A DNA stretch of 34,746 bases, taken from positions 1 through 34,746 of the forward strand of contig UREG01000011.1 of NCBI GenBank assembly GCA_900546795.1, given 5' to 3'. Source of the DNA: an uncultured Veillonellaceae bacterium (GTDB taxonomy: Bacteria > Bacillota > Negativicutes > Veillonellales > Megasphaeraceae). The position numbers and the translations under genes are program-made. Below the pieces are notes generated by a model that saw nothing but the letters and a program-made list of their open reading frames with translations, was not told where the DNA came from and did not search any database. Within the stretch, counting starts at the first letter, position 1. Each line of letters opens with the position of its first letter. Below, piece by piece: positions 7,905 through 16,291 of the stretch.

Positions 7905-7940
7905 ATGCTCTTCATTCTGTATGAAGAGCATTTTTATTTT
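7905..7940 (+). terminator. Riboswitch terminator 2 (second expression platform)
   Basis: ATGCTCTTCAT (7905-7915), loop TCTGT and ATGAAGAGCAT (7921-7931) form a perfect 11-base stem followed by TTTTATTTT. A second antiterminator can pair ACAGATGAAGAG (7881-7892) with CTCTTCATTCTGT (7908-7920), with one bulge. The arrangement copies the logic of the first module, and the stem stands just before the metN ribosome site AAAGGAGTGA. Confidence 0.85.
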
Positions 7941-7959
7941 AAAGGAGTGAGAATTACTT

Positions 7960-9006
7960 ATGATTACCTTATCAGGCATTACTAAGTCTTATGAAGGTAA
8001 AACCGAAGTCCACGCCCTAAAGGGCATTGACCTTACTGTCAAAGAAGGAGAGATTTTCGGAATTATCGGAAAAAGCGGTGCCGGAAAAAGTACATTGATT
8101 CGATGCATAAACATGCTCGAACGTCCCACATCGGGCAATGTCATTATCGACGGCAAAGACCTTACGCAAATGAATGAACGTCAGCTGCGGGAAGCACGGA
8201 AATCTATCGGAATGATTTTCCAGCACTTTAATCTTCTTTCATCCCGAACGGTATATGAAAACATCGCGTTTCCTCTTGAGTTAGCCGGCATGTCCAAACA
8301 AGATATTCAAAAACGGATAGAGCCGCTGCTGGATTTAGTCGGGCTTTCGGAACGGCGCAACAATTACCCTTCCCAGCTTTCCGGCGGTCAAAAACAACGT
8401 GTCGGCATCGCGCGTGCATTAGCCAGCAATCCCAAAGTATTGTTATGCGACGAAGCAACTTCCGCACTGGACCCGCAAACAACCAAGGCTATTCTTGAAC
8501 TGTTAAAAGATATCAACGAGCGGCTGCATTTAACCATTATCATTATTACACACGAAATGCAGGTTATTAAAGATATTTGTCATAAAGTCGCCGTTATTGA
8601 AAACGGAAAAATATTGGAACAAGGCCCTGTAGTAGATGTCTTTATTAACCCGCAGTATCCTACGACAAAAGAATTCGTAGATTCGATTATTACACAAAAT
8701 TTACCTGAAGGCCTGCAATCTATGCCGCTTTCCCAAAAGCCCGATCCGGCCAAACATATTCTGGTCCGTCTTTCTTTCCAAGGCGATGTAACCGATGAAC
8801 CAGTTGTAGCCAATCTCATTCGCAAATTTGATCTGGACGTTAGTATTTTATATGGCAATATCGATTATATTCAACAGGTTTCTTTTGGACGCCTCATTGT
8901 TTTACTAGAAGGCTCCGCAGAAAAAAAACAGCAGGCGCTCGAATATATTAAAGCGCTGCCGATTGGAAGTGAGGTGTTAGGTTATGTTGAGCCCGGAAAT
9001 CATTAA
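7960..9006 (+). CDS. metN: Methionine ABC transporter ATP-binding protein MetN
   Basis: MetN powers methionine import. Of its 348 residues, about 1-240 form an ABC ATPase with Walker A GKSGAGKST (residues 37-45), signature LSGGQ (140-144), Walker B LLCDEA (161-166), the SALD D-loop and a THE histidine. About 265-345 form the C-terminal NIL domain, which in E. coli MetN binds methionine and inhibits transport allosterically. The ATG has AAAGGAGTGA ten bases upstream and follows the S-box leader, so expression is probably high when SAM is low. The 3' end overlaps metI by 23 bases. Confidence 0.97.
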   Translation: MITLSGITKSYEGKTEVHALKGIDLTVKEGEIFGIIGKSGAGKSTLIRCINMLERPTSGNVIIDGKDLTQMNERQLREARKSIGMIFQHFNLLSSRTVYENIAFPLELAGMSKQDIQKRIEPLLDLVGLSERRNNYPSQLSGGQKQRVGIARALASNPKVLLCDEATSALDPQTTKAILELLKDINERLHLTIIIITHEMQVIKDICHKVAVIENGKILEQGPVVDVFINPQYPTTKEFVDSIITQNLPEGLQSMPLSQKPDPAKHILVRLSFQGDVTDEPVVANLIRKFDLDVSILYGNIDYIQQVSFGRLIVLLEGSAEKKQQALEYIKALPIGSEVLGYVEPGNH

Positions 9007-9640
9007 TTTATTGCTGAAAGGCATCCAGGAAACCGCTTATATGGTGGCCGTATCCGCTCTCATTGCAGCCATCGTCGGCATTCCGCTGGGAATTATATTG
9101 GTTACTACAAGCAAGCATCATATCCTGGAAAATCTGCCCATCAACCATGTGCTGGGAGCGATTGTCAATGCAACCCGCTCGGTACCTTTTATTATTCTCA
9201 TGGTTGCCATCATTCCGTTAACTCGAGCACTGGCAGGCACCTCAATCGGAACTACCGCTTCTTGTGTTCCATTAAGTATTGCCGCCATTCCATTTTTAGC
9301 TCGTCTTGTAGAAACTTCTATTCGGGAAGTGCCGTTCGGCCTGATCGAAGCCGCTCAATCTATGGGAGCTTCTCCACTGCAAATCATATATAAAGTTCTT
9401 CTTCCGGAAGCACTTCCCACTATTATCGACAACATCACGGTCATGGTGGTCAACCTCATTGGATATTCTGCTATGGCAGGTACTATTGGCGGAGGCGGCT
9501 TGGGGGATATCGCTATCCGCTATGGTTATCAGCGGTTCCGCGCTGATGTAATGATCGCTACGATCATCATTTTGATTGTTATCGTCCAAATCTTACAGAG
9601 TTTAGGCGACTATCTATCTTCAAGAACAAATAAAAAATAA
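8984..9640 (+). CDS. metI: Methionine ABC transporter permease MetI
   Basis: This is the membrane subunit of the methionine importer, 218 residues with five predicted membrane segments. The cytoplasmic coupling loop that docks on MetN is visible as EAAQSMGASPLQIIYKVLLP (around residues 126-145), followed by NLIGYSAMAGTIGGGGLGD, which is characteristic of MetI. The length matches the E. coli protein (217). The start overlaps the end of metN, which suggests translational coupling. Confidence 0.97.
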   Translation: MLSPEIINLLLKGIQETAYMVAVSALIAAIVGIPLGIILVTTSKHHILENLPINHVLGAIVNATRSVPFIILMVAIIPLTRALAGTSIGTTASCVPLSIAAIPFLARLVETSIREVPFGLIEAAQSMGASPLQIIYKVLLPEALPTIIDNITVMVVNLIGYSAMAGTIGGGGLGDIAIRYGYQRFRADVMIATIIILIVIVQILQSLGDYLSSRTNKK

Positions 9641-9672
9641 TAGATTTCATTCAGACATAGGGGGTCATTCGT

Positions 9673-10497
9673 ATGAAAAAATTCTTTGTATTATGTACAG
9701 CTGCATTATTATCAGCCGCTCTATTAGCAGGCTGCGGTTCTGATGCCGGTGAACCGGCCAAACCGGCATCTTCCAACAATTCAGAAATCGTTGTCGGCGT
9801 AACTGCAGGCCCGCATGCAGAAGTAATGGACTTCGTCCAAAAAGAAGCGGAAAAGCAAGGTGTAAAAATCAAAGTGGTCGAATTTAACGACTATGTACAG
9901 CCAAATTTAGCCTTGGCGCAAGGCGAGTTAGCAATGAATGCAATGCAGCATCAGCCATATTTAGATAATATCGTGAAAGACCGCGGACTAAAGCTCGTAT
10001 CTGTCGGTAAAAACATTCTTCTTCCTATGGCTATTTATTCCAACAAATATAAAGATCTTTCCTCTCTTCCGGAAGGAGCCAGCGCAGCCATTCCTAACGA
10101 TCCGACGAACGGCGGCCGCGCCCTTCTTCTGCTGCAGCAAGCAGGTCTCATCACCCTGAAAGAAGACGTCGGTGTTGCCGCCAGTGTTCCTGATATCACG
10201 AATAACCCGAAAAACTTAAAGATCATTGAGTTGGAAGCCGCGCAAATTCCTCGTTCTATTTCTGATATGGATATCGCTTGTGTAAATACAAACTATGCGA
10301 TAGCTGCTGGACTGAATCCATTAAAAGATGCGATCCTTGTAGAAAGCAAAGATTCTCCGTATGCAAATATCTTTGCAGTTCGCGAAGCGGATCAAAATAA
10401 CGAGGCCATTAAAAAAGTAATTTCTATTTACCAATCGGAACCAGTAAAACAGTTTATTCTGGATCATTTCCAGGGTTCTGTTATCCCCGCGTTCTAA
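9673..10497 (+). CDS. metQ: Methionine-binding lipoprotein MetQ
   Basis: This is the NlpA/MetQ-type substrate-binding protein of the importer, 274 residues. The N-terminus has a lipoprotein signal peptide with the lipobox LLAGC, so Cys20 is the probable lipidated residue. The mature part has the family features EIVVGVTAGPHAEV, a NAMQHQPYLD segment and IPNDPTNGGRALLLLQ. It follows metI by 32 bases with AGGGGG before the start codon. A strong terminator directly after the stop ends the operon. Confidence 0.97.
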   Translation: MKKFFVLCTAALLSAALLAGCGSDAGEPAKPASSNNSEIVVGVTAGPHAEVMDFVQKEAEKQGVKIKVVEFNDYVQPNLALAQGELAMNAMQHQPYLDNIVKDRGLKLVSVGKNILLPMAIYSNKYKDLSSLPEGASAAIPNDPTNGGRALLLLQQAGLITLKEDVGVAASVPDITNNPKNLKIIELEAAQIPRSISDMDIACVNTNYAIAAGLNPLKDAILVESKDSPYANIFAVREADQNNEAIKKVISIYQSEPVKQFILDHFQGSVIPAF

Positions 10498-10507
10498 TTT
10501 AGTATTA

Positions 10508-10541
10508 AAAAGAGGTGCAGAATTTTTTCTGCACCTCTTTT
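10508..10541 (+). terminator. Intrinsic terminator of metNIQ
   Basis: AAAAGAGGTGCAGAA (10508-10522) pairs perfectly with TTCTGCACCTCTTTT (10527-10541) around a short T-loop, and the 3' arm ends in a T-run followed by more T-rich sequence. Confidence 0.9.
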
Positions 10542-10796
10542 ATTTTCAAGAATTTATTCATAGCATCGCTGAACGAACATCAGATGTGGCGACTAGACTA
10601 ACATTAGGTATTTGTGCTGCCTTGATTTTTATGTGAAATCCTATTTTACCCTATATGCAGCCTCACTGCCTTTATAAAGAAGCTTCATTCCCCAATGTTT
10701 TTACTTTCGCTTCATCGGTTTTGCGTACCATCTTCAGCAAAACCGGTTTTATATATCACTATTCTGTATCACCCTTACCGGTCATTACACGCAAAA
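10542..10796. other. Intergenic region with one inverted repeat
   Basis: No gene is recognised in about 250 bases between the met terminator and the CGGC-domain gene. An inverted repeat CGGTTTTGC (10716-10724) and GCAAAACCG (10737-10745), followed by GTTTTATAT, could be a weak plus-strand terminator. A 19-codon minus-strand frame starts within the repeat (MVRKTDEAKVKTLGNEASL) without an evident ribosome site. It may be remnant or repeat sequence. Confidence 0.45.
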
Positions 10797-11225
10797 TCAC
10801 ACTTCGCAAATAACTTCTTTATCAGTAAAGGAGCCATATAAACCAGCTTTTCTTTTTGCCTCTGTCTGCTTGCAAATATACGAGCCAGCAGCAAATGTAT
10901 AACCTTTTTTTCGGACGATTTCTTTCATATATTCTACATGAGGACATGGCGGCGTATGATAGTTATCTGAAACAATGCAAGAAGAAAAGTGAACGGTTAC
11001 ATCTTCTTTTTTCTCTCCGCATATCCGTCTTTTTTTCGTTAAAGATTCTAATTTCGCCGCCAAAGAAACGCCGCAGCAGCCTCCGCAAGTAAATGTCATA
11101 TACTGCGTATCCTCCGGATATTCTCCAAATACCCCGGTCTTATTATAAAATGACTTTGTGCAGAAATACCCGGCGCACCGTTTCTGTACTGCGTCGCACT
11201 GTACGATCACAACTAATTTTGACAT
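10797..11225 (-). CDS. CGGC domain-containing protein (predicted metal binding)
   Basis: The protein has 142 residues and belongs to the CGGC domain family, named for the motif seen here as TCGGCCGV (around residues 47-53). Further cysteines and histidines that could complete a metal site are at QCDAVQKRC near the N-terminus, in FSSCIVSDNYHTPPCPHVEY and in GSYICKQTEAK. The function is unknown; metal or redox sensing is the usual guess. The start codon has GGGGGA at suitable spacing. The gene stands alone, with convergent metQ downstream. Confidence 0.85.
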   Translation of the reverse strand: MSKLVVIVQCDAVQKRCAGYFCTKSFYNKTGVFGEYPEDTQYMTFTCGGCCGVSLAAKLESLTKKRRICGEKKEDVTVHFSSCIVSDNYHTPPCPHVEYMKEIVRKKGYTFAAGSYICKQTEAKRKAGLYGSFTDKEVICEV

Positions 11226-11390
11226 AAAATATCCCCCATTCTTTTTATATTATCGTATCATACTTTCTGCGTAATATTCCTATTTTTTACGCATTTCTAA
11301 TACACACTCCCCCCCACTATATTTTTAACTCTGCTGCAGCTTCAAACTATTCTTTTTAAACCAGCTTATTAAATCACTAGATACTCCTAG

Positions 11391-11831
11391 CTACTTCCAT
11401 TGTTCCGGTACGAATTCAAATTGTTTAAGAATAAACATAGACGCCGTCATCGTTGCATATCTGGTTCCCTCTTCGTCATACATTTCCGCCGAAATCAACA
11501 TCGTCGTATGTCCCCGATGCATTACTCGGCTTTCTACAAAAAGCCGGCACTCTTTTTTTACACTTTTAATAAAGTTCATATTCATATTAAGTGTCGCCAC
11601 AGCGGCTCCGGCGCTAGCACCGGTCACCCCCGTCACAGAATCAGCCAATGCAGACAGCACACCGCCATGGCAAACACTCCTGTGATTAAAATGTTTTTCT
11701 TTTTTCAGCTGCAAACTTACGATAACATGCTCCCATTCTATCAGATCTATTGATATTCCAAATTGATTCATAAACCAGTTCCCTGCATACATCTCCCGTA
11801 TCTGTTCTGCTACCGTTTTTGAATGTTCCAT
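11391..11831 (-). CDS. Hotdog-fold thioesterase, PaaI type
   Basis: The protein has about 146 residues with the PaaI-family core HRSVCHGGVLSALADSVTGV, where HGG and the following Asp belong to the active site of acyl-CoA thioesterases of this fold. Strand segments VATLNMNMNFIKSV and GTRYATMTASMFI fit the rest of the domain. The frame is open from an ATG at 11846, but GGGAGG lies seven bases before the ATG at 11831, so that start is preferred. The substrate cannot be read from sequence; short or aromatic acyl-CoA is typical. It appears to be a single-gene unit. Confidence 0.9.
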   Translation of the reverse strand: MEHSKTVAEQIREMYAGNWFMNQFGISIDLIEWEHVIVSLQLKKEKHFNHRSVCHGGVLSALADSVTGVTGASAGAAVATLNMNMNFIKSVKKECRLFVESRVMHRGHTTMLISAEMYDEEGTRYATMTASMFILKQFEFVPEQWK

Positions 11832-11986
11832 TTTTGCGCCTCCCATATTGGCTATCCCTCAACCCTATACTTTTCATAAATTTGATTTTGTCATGCCATT
11901 TTAGTAAAAACTTCTCCAATATGTATCTTGCTGTTTTATTTCTGTACTAATAAATGCCTCTTTACAATATAACTATTACATATCCC

Positions 11987-13207
11987 CTATTCCGCGGAAT
12001 CATACAGGATAGTTCCCTCTGCGGTAAGAAAAATTTCCGCTGGCTTTTGCTGAAATGAAAATTGCATCGGTGATAAAACCGCTCCGTAACTTCCCGCATG
12101 TGACAAGAGAAGCAAATCCCCAGCCTCTAATACCGGCAGCTCTATATCTTCTGCTATCACATCAGCAGATGTACACAGGTTCCCCATCAGCGTCACCCGT
12201 TCTTTTTGCCTTTCCGACGTAAGCGTTTGAATCGTTACTGGGGTTCGGCAAGTAAATAATGGCTCGCAGCCTGCAGGTATCTCTTCTTTGCTATATTTTC
12301 CAACCAACATGGCCAATGACGGCCGAATAAATCCATTTAATGTATTTTTCAAAATCAGATAGGTTTTTCCACGAGAAACCTTTTTGTCCGCCACTTTTGT
12401 TATATACATGCCGCACGGCCCTGCCACGTATCTTCCTGTTTCTATATATATGTGAGTATGCGGACTCTTGGCAAGAAATCGCTCCATCTCGTTTCTTAAT
12501 GCCCTGCCCAACCGCTCTATGTCTACGCTTTCCTGCTCGTTTCCATACGGTATACCAATCCCAGAACCTAAATTGATGTACGATAATGAACATCCTGCCT
12601 GATGAAATTTTTCTGCTAAGGAAAAAATATATCTATAATACGCTGCCAACTTTTCCCATGCTATAATCTGGCTTTGTATATGTATATGAATACCTGCAAT
12701 ACGAATAGATTGAAACGGCATTTCTTCTAAAAGTACATCTACTGCCTCTTCATCAATCCCAAATTTAGAAGGTTGGCCGCCATTTCCATCAAAAGAAAAG
12801 TTCGGATTAATCCGAATACCTACGGAAAGTTTTTCTTTCTTTTTCCAAACGGTTTCTATCCGCTGTAATTCACTGATACTATCGGCAATCAGGATTGCTT
12901 TATTAATCGTTTGTTCAATATCCTCTATTGTCTTACCTGGCGCAGAATAATAAATTTCCTCTTGGCGCAGCCCTGCCATAGCCGCCCGCTGCACTTCACC
13001 AGGACTTGCCGCATCCGCACCCAACCCCTGGCTGAATACGGATCGGAGAATATGCATATTGGGATTGCATTTCATAGAATATAAAAAGCGAACACCGGAA
13101 AATGCCTTTTTTAGCCGTTCTATATTTTCCAGAAGTATTTGCTCATCATATAAATAAAACGTTTCATGATATTTTGCCAGTTCCTCTATTACTTCTAGTC
13201 CCTTCAT
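11987..13207 (-). CDS. Type III PLP-dependent decarboxylase (LysA/Orn/Lys decarboxylase-like)
   Basis: A 406-residue alanine-racemase-fold decarboxylase. The PLP lysine is in YSMKCNPN (near residue 46), the phosphate-binding Gly-rich loop is NLGSGIGIPYG, ETGR follows, and the active-site cysteine from the partner subunit is in GNLCTSADVIAED. The C-terminal SHAGSYGAVLSPMQF with the PAEIFL end resembles diaminopimelate decarboxylase and its BtrK-like relatives more than ornithine decarboxylase. The substrate is uncertain: diaminopimelate, lysine/ornithine or an acylated diamine are all possible. No lysine-pathway gene is adjacent. The start has AGGAGAGG upstream and a TATAAT (13252-13247) about 40 bases before it. 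Confidence 0.8.
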   Translation of the reverse strand: MKGLEVIEELAKYHETFYLYDEQILLENIERLKKAFSGVRFLYSMKCNPNMHILRSVFSQGLGADAASPGEVQRAAMAGLRQEEIYYSAPGKTIEDIEQTINKAILIADSISELQRIETVWKKKEKLSVGIRINPNFSFDGNGGQPSKFGIDEEAVDVLLEEMPFQSIRIAGIHIHIQSQIIAWEKLAAYYRYIFSLAEKFHQAGCSLSYINLGSGIGIPYGNEQESVDIERLGRALRNEMERFLAKSPHTHIYIETGRYVAGPCGMYITKVADKKVSRGKTYLILKNTLNGFIRPSLAMLVGKYSKEEIPAGCEPLFTCRTPVTIQTLTSERQKERVTLMGNLCTSADVIAEDIELPVLEAGDLLLLSHAGSYGAVLSPMQFSFQQKPAEIFLTAEGTILYDSAE

Positions 13208-13293
13208 CTCTATCCTCTCCTATAATAATAAAACGCTGTTGCCTTTATTATACCTCATTTCTCCCTTTACTTATAAAAAATATCCTTTTAAAG

Positions 13294-13328
13294 AAAAAAA
13301 CATTCCATAGATTATGGAATGTTTTTTT
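13294..13328 (-). terminator. Intrinsic terminator after pyk
   Basis: CATTCCATA and its complement form a nine-base stem with a three-base loop, flanked by A-runs and T-runs on both sides. On the minus strand it is followed by TTTTTTTCTTT and lies just after the pyk stop codon. The symmetry would also let it work on the plus strand, but no plus-strand gene ends there. Confidence 0.88.
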
Positions 13329-13343
13329 CTTTCTTATAAACAT

Positions 13344-15098
13344 TTATTTTGCATCAATGCAGCCTTTGTATACCAGATTGCGGCTGCCATCTACCGTTAC
13401 AATTTCTCCGTCTTTACAAATTTCAGCAGCTTTCACCGCACCTACTAATGTCGGTATTCCTAAGGTTAACCCCATAATTGCCGTTGTACATGTGAATCCG
13501 CCTTCTTCTGAAACAAGTCCTCCAGCACGTTTAGCAAAAGGAGCATATTCCGGCTCCATATCCCGTACTACTAAAATATCGCCGTCCTGAAATTCAGCTT
13601 CCAGTTTTTCTATACTTGATGCCACGCATACCCGGCCGGTTGCCGACAGCTGACCTATACCTTGTCCTTTTAACATCGCATCCCCCACAACATGCACCCG
13701 AATCAAGTTTGTTGTTCCTTCTACCCGTACAGGAACACCGGCAGTAATAACCACCAGATTGCCATGTTCAATATATCCAGCGTCTAACGTAGCCATGACA
13801 GCTTGTTTCACCATTTCATCAGAATTCGTAGTCGCACATCCTTTTACCGGATATACGCCCCAATACAACAGGCAGCGCCGAATGACATGTTCATTCGGAG
13901 TAACTGCAATGATTGGGCAAGAAGGACGATATTTCGAAATTGTCCGTGCGGTTCTCCCTGATTCTGTAGAGGAAATAATCGCAGCTGCATTCAGACAGCT
14001 CGCAATATTTACCGTCGCACTGCTGATGGCTTCTGTAGTTACCGCGCAATTGGCATGAAGCCCATTCCCTTTCTCTGCATTCACAATTTGACTTTCCGTA
14101 TACAACGCGACCCGAGACATCGTCTCTACAGCCTGTACAGGATATTTACCGCCAGCAGTTTCCCCACTGAGCATAACAGCGTCTGTACCATCTAAAATTG
14201 CATTTGCTACATCACTGGTTTCCGCTCTGGTCGGCCGAGGATTATCCATCATCGATTCTAACATTTGCGTTGCGGTAATAACCGGTTTTCCTAATTCATT
14301 GCAGCGGCGGATCATTTTTTTCTGAATCATAGGCACTTCTTCCGCCGGAACTTCTACGCCAAGATCGCCGCGGGCTACCATCAGCCCATCAGACATAGCC
14401 AAAATATCTTCTAAATTTCGTACGCCTTCTTCACTTTCAATCTTAGAAATAATTTTTATAGGACTGTTATTCTCTTCTAAGATTTTACGAATAGCGACGA
14501 CATCACTGCCCCGCTGCATGAAGGATGCCGCAATATAGTCCATCTCCTGAGAAATGCCAAATAAAATATCCGCTTTATCTTGTTCAGATACCGGCGGCAA
14601 ATTAAGCGCGATTCCCGGAACTGCCACTCGTTTCCGATCACTCATTGGCCCGTTATTCAATACTTCCGTAATAATATCTTCGCCTTCAATACTGGTAACC
14701 AGCAGCTTTACTAATCCATCAGAAAGCAAGATCTGATTTCCCGGAAATACTTCTTTAGGAAGCCCTTTATAGGATACGGATACTTCCTGATCATTCCCCA
14801 CAATATCTCTGGCCGTCAGCACAAATCGTTGGCCGGCTTTTAATTCTATTTTTCCGGTTTCAAACGTTCCCAACCGCATTTCTGGACCTTTTGTATCCAG
14901 CAGCAAAGCCACCGGGATGCCTGTTTTTTCTGAAGCAGCGCGAACCATTGCAATCCGTTTAGCCTGCTCTTCATGACTGCCATGAGAAAAATTAAATCGG
15001 GCAACATTCATTCCCGCTTGCAGCATCTTTTCCAATACGCCTTCTTTATCTGTACTAGGTCCTATCGTACAAACTACCTTTGTTCTTTTTAATACCAT
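13344..15098 (-). CDS. pyk: Pyruvate kinase with C-terminal extra domain
   Basis: Pyruvate kinase converts phosphoenolpyruvate and ADP to pyruvate and ATP in glycolysis. Recognisable motifs are TKVVCTIGPST at the N-terminus, LDTKGPEMRLG, the ISKIESEEGVRNLEDI lysine/glutamate region, GLMVARGDLGVEVP and the TQMLESM and LSGETAGGKYP segments. The length of 584 residues, against 470 in E. coli, comes from a C-terminal domain (about 475-584) related to the PEP-utiliser mobile domain, as in Bacillus. In that domain the usual Thr-Ser-His is TCTT here, so the phospho-histidine position is lost. The start has AGGAGG six bases upstream. It is a single-gene unit between terminators. Confidence 0.97.
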   Translation of the reverse strand: MVLKRTKVVCTIGPSTDKEGVLEKMLQAGMNVARFNFSHGSHEEQAKRIAMVRAASEKTGIPVALLLDTKGPEMRLGTFETGKIELKAGQRFVLTARDIVGNDQEVSVSYKGLPKEVFPGNQILLSDGLVKLLVTSIEGEDIITEVLNNGPMSDRKRVAVPGIALNLPPVSEQDKADILFGISQEMDYIAASFMQRGSDVVAIRKILEENNSPIKIISKIESEEGVRNLEDILAMSDGLMVARGDLGVEVPAEEVPMIQKKMIRRCNELGKPVITATQMLESMMDNPRPTRAETSDVANAILDGTDAVMLSGETAGGKYPVQAVETMSRVALYTESQIVNAEKGNGLHANCAVTTEAISSATVNIASCLNAAAIISSTESGRTARTISKYRPSCPIIAVTPNEHVIRRCLLYWGVYPVKGCATTNSDEMVKQAVMATLDAGYIEHGNLVVITAGVPVRVEGTTNLIRVHVVGDAMLKGQGIGQLSATGRVCVASSIEKLEAEFQDGDILVVRDMEPEYAPFAKRAGGLVSEEGGFTCTTAIMGLTLGIPTLVGAVKAAEICKDGEIVTVDGSRNLVYKGCIDAK

Positions 15099-15228
15099 TA
15101 TATTCCTCCTATACGCTTATTTGCGCTACTATATGTAATTAGCTATTTTTTTCTATTTTCCTTCTTTATTTCTACTTATTTTACCTACTTTTTACGCAAC
15201 GCTCTTTTTCTTCCTATTTTTACTAAAA

Positions 15229-15258
15229 AAGCACCTTGCTTCTGCAGGCAAGGTGCTT
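15229..15258 (-). terminator. Intrinsic terminator after etfA
   Basis: AAGCACCTTGC (15229-15239) pairs with GCAAGGTGCTT (15248-15258). On the minus strand the stem is followed by TTTTTTAG, just after the etfA stop codon. Confidence 0.92.
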
Positions 15259-15263
15259 CATAA

Positions 15264-16271
15264 TTAACCGCGCATTTTTTTCAATTCTTTGATTAGTGCA
15301 GGAACTACGGTCAATACATCTCCCACTATGCCATAATCCGCTGATTTAAATATTGGAGCATCCGCATCTTTGTTGATAGCAATAATTGTGTCTGATCCAC
15401 TCATGCCGGCCAAATGCTGAATGGCTCCGGAAATACCGCAGGCAAAATAAAGTTTAGGTCCTACCGTTTTTCCCGTTTGCCCTACTTGGCACATCGGCTC
15501 TGCCCAACCTGCATCTACAGCAGCACGAGAAGCGCCCACTGCACCTCCCAGCAATTCTGCTAATTCATGAAGCATGGCAAAATTCTTTCCATCTCCCATG
15601 CCGCGGCCGCCGGCAACAATGACTTCAGCTTCTTCTATTTTTACCCCATCGTTTACCGCTTTGATTAATTCAACTAATTTCGTGCGAATATCTTCTTTCT
15701 GTACAGGACAGTCACAAGAAATGATTTCACCCGTTCTTTCTTGATCCAAGACAGGCTTTTTAAACACGTTCGGCCGAACAGTTCCCATCTGAGGCCGATG
15801 ATCCGGGCAAATGATATCCGCTAAAATGTTTCCGCCCAAAGCCGGCCGAGTCCAAATCACATTTCCAGTTTCTTTATCCGCAGATAAGCCAGTACAATCT
15901 GCCGTCACACCGCAGGAAATACGGCCAGAAAGGCGCGGCGCCAGATCGCGGCCATCATTCGTAGCGCCAATCAATAGTACATTCGGCTTTACAGCTTCAA
16001 CAAATTCGGCTAATACCTTTGTGTAAGCATCGGTACTATAATGTGCCAATACTTCATTATCGTATACATATACGCGTTCTGCTCCAGCGGCAATCAATTC
16101 TTTTGCCAGACCCTGCACATTCGCTCCAATAAGGACCGCGCCTAATTCCTGCCCAAGTTCTTCTGCTAATTTTTTCCCTTCTCCCAGCAGCTCAAAAGAA
16201 ACACCGCGCAGTACACCTTCAAACTGTTCCGCAATTACATACACGCCTTTATACATAGAAAAATCCTTCAT
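15264..16271 (-). CDS. etfA: Electron transfer flavoprotein subunit alpha
   Basis: EtfA carries the FAD-binding C-terminal domain of ETF. It is visible as VGQTGKTVGPKLYFACGISG, followed by GMSGSDTIIAINKDADAPIF and the ADYGIVGDV end. The N-terminal domain contains the RDLAPRLSGRI segment. Length is about 335 residues. The frame begins at an ATG overlapping the etfB stop (TAATG, 16292), but GAGG is better spaced before the ATG at 16271, giving the N-terminus MKDFSMYKGVYVIAEQ, so that start is preferred. In anaerobic acyl-CoA fermenters such ETFs work with butyryl-CoA dehydrogenase and may bifurcate electrons; no dehydrogenase is adjacent here. Confidence 0.95.
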   Translation of the reverse strand: MKDFSMYKGVYVIAEQFEGVLRGVSFELLGEGKKLAEELGQELGAVLIGANVQGLAKELIAAGAERVYVYDNEVLAHYSTDAYTKVLAEFVEAVKPNVLLIGATNDGRDLAPRLSGRISCGVTADCTGLSADKETGNVIWTRPALGGNILADIICPDHRPQMGTVRPNVFKKPVLDQERTGEIISCDCPVQKEDIRTKLVELIKAVNDGVKIEEAEVIVAGGRGMGDGKNFAMLHELAELLGGAVGASRAAVDAGWAEPMCQVGQTGKTVGPKLYFACGISGAIQHLAGMSGSDTIIAINKDADAPIFKSADYGIVGDVLTVVPALIKELKKMRG

Positions 16272-16291
16272 GTTCCCATCCTCGCTTTCCA

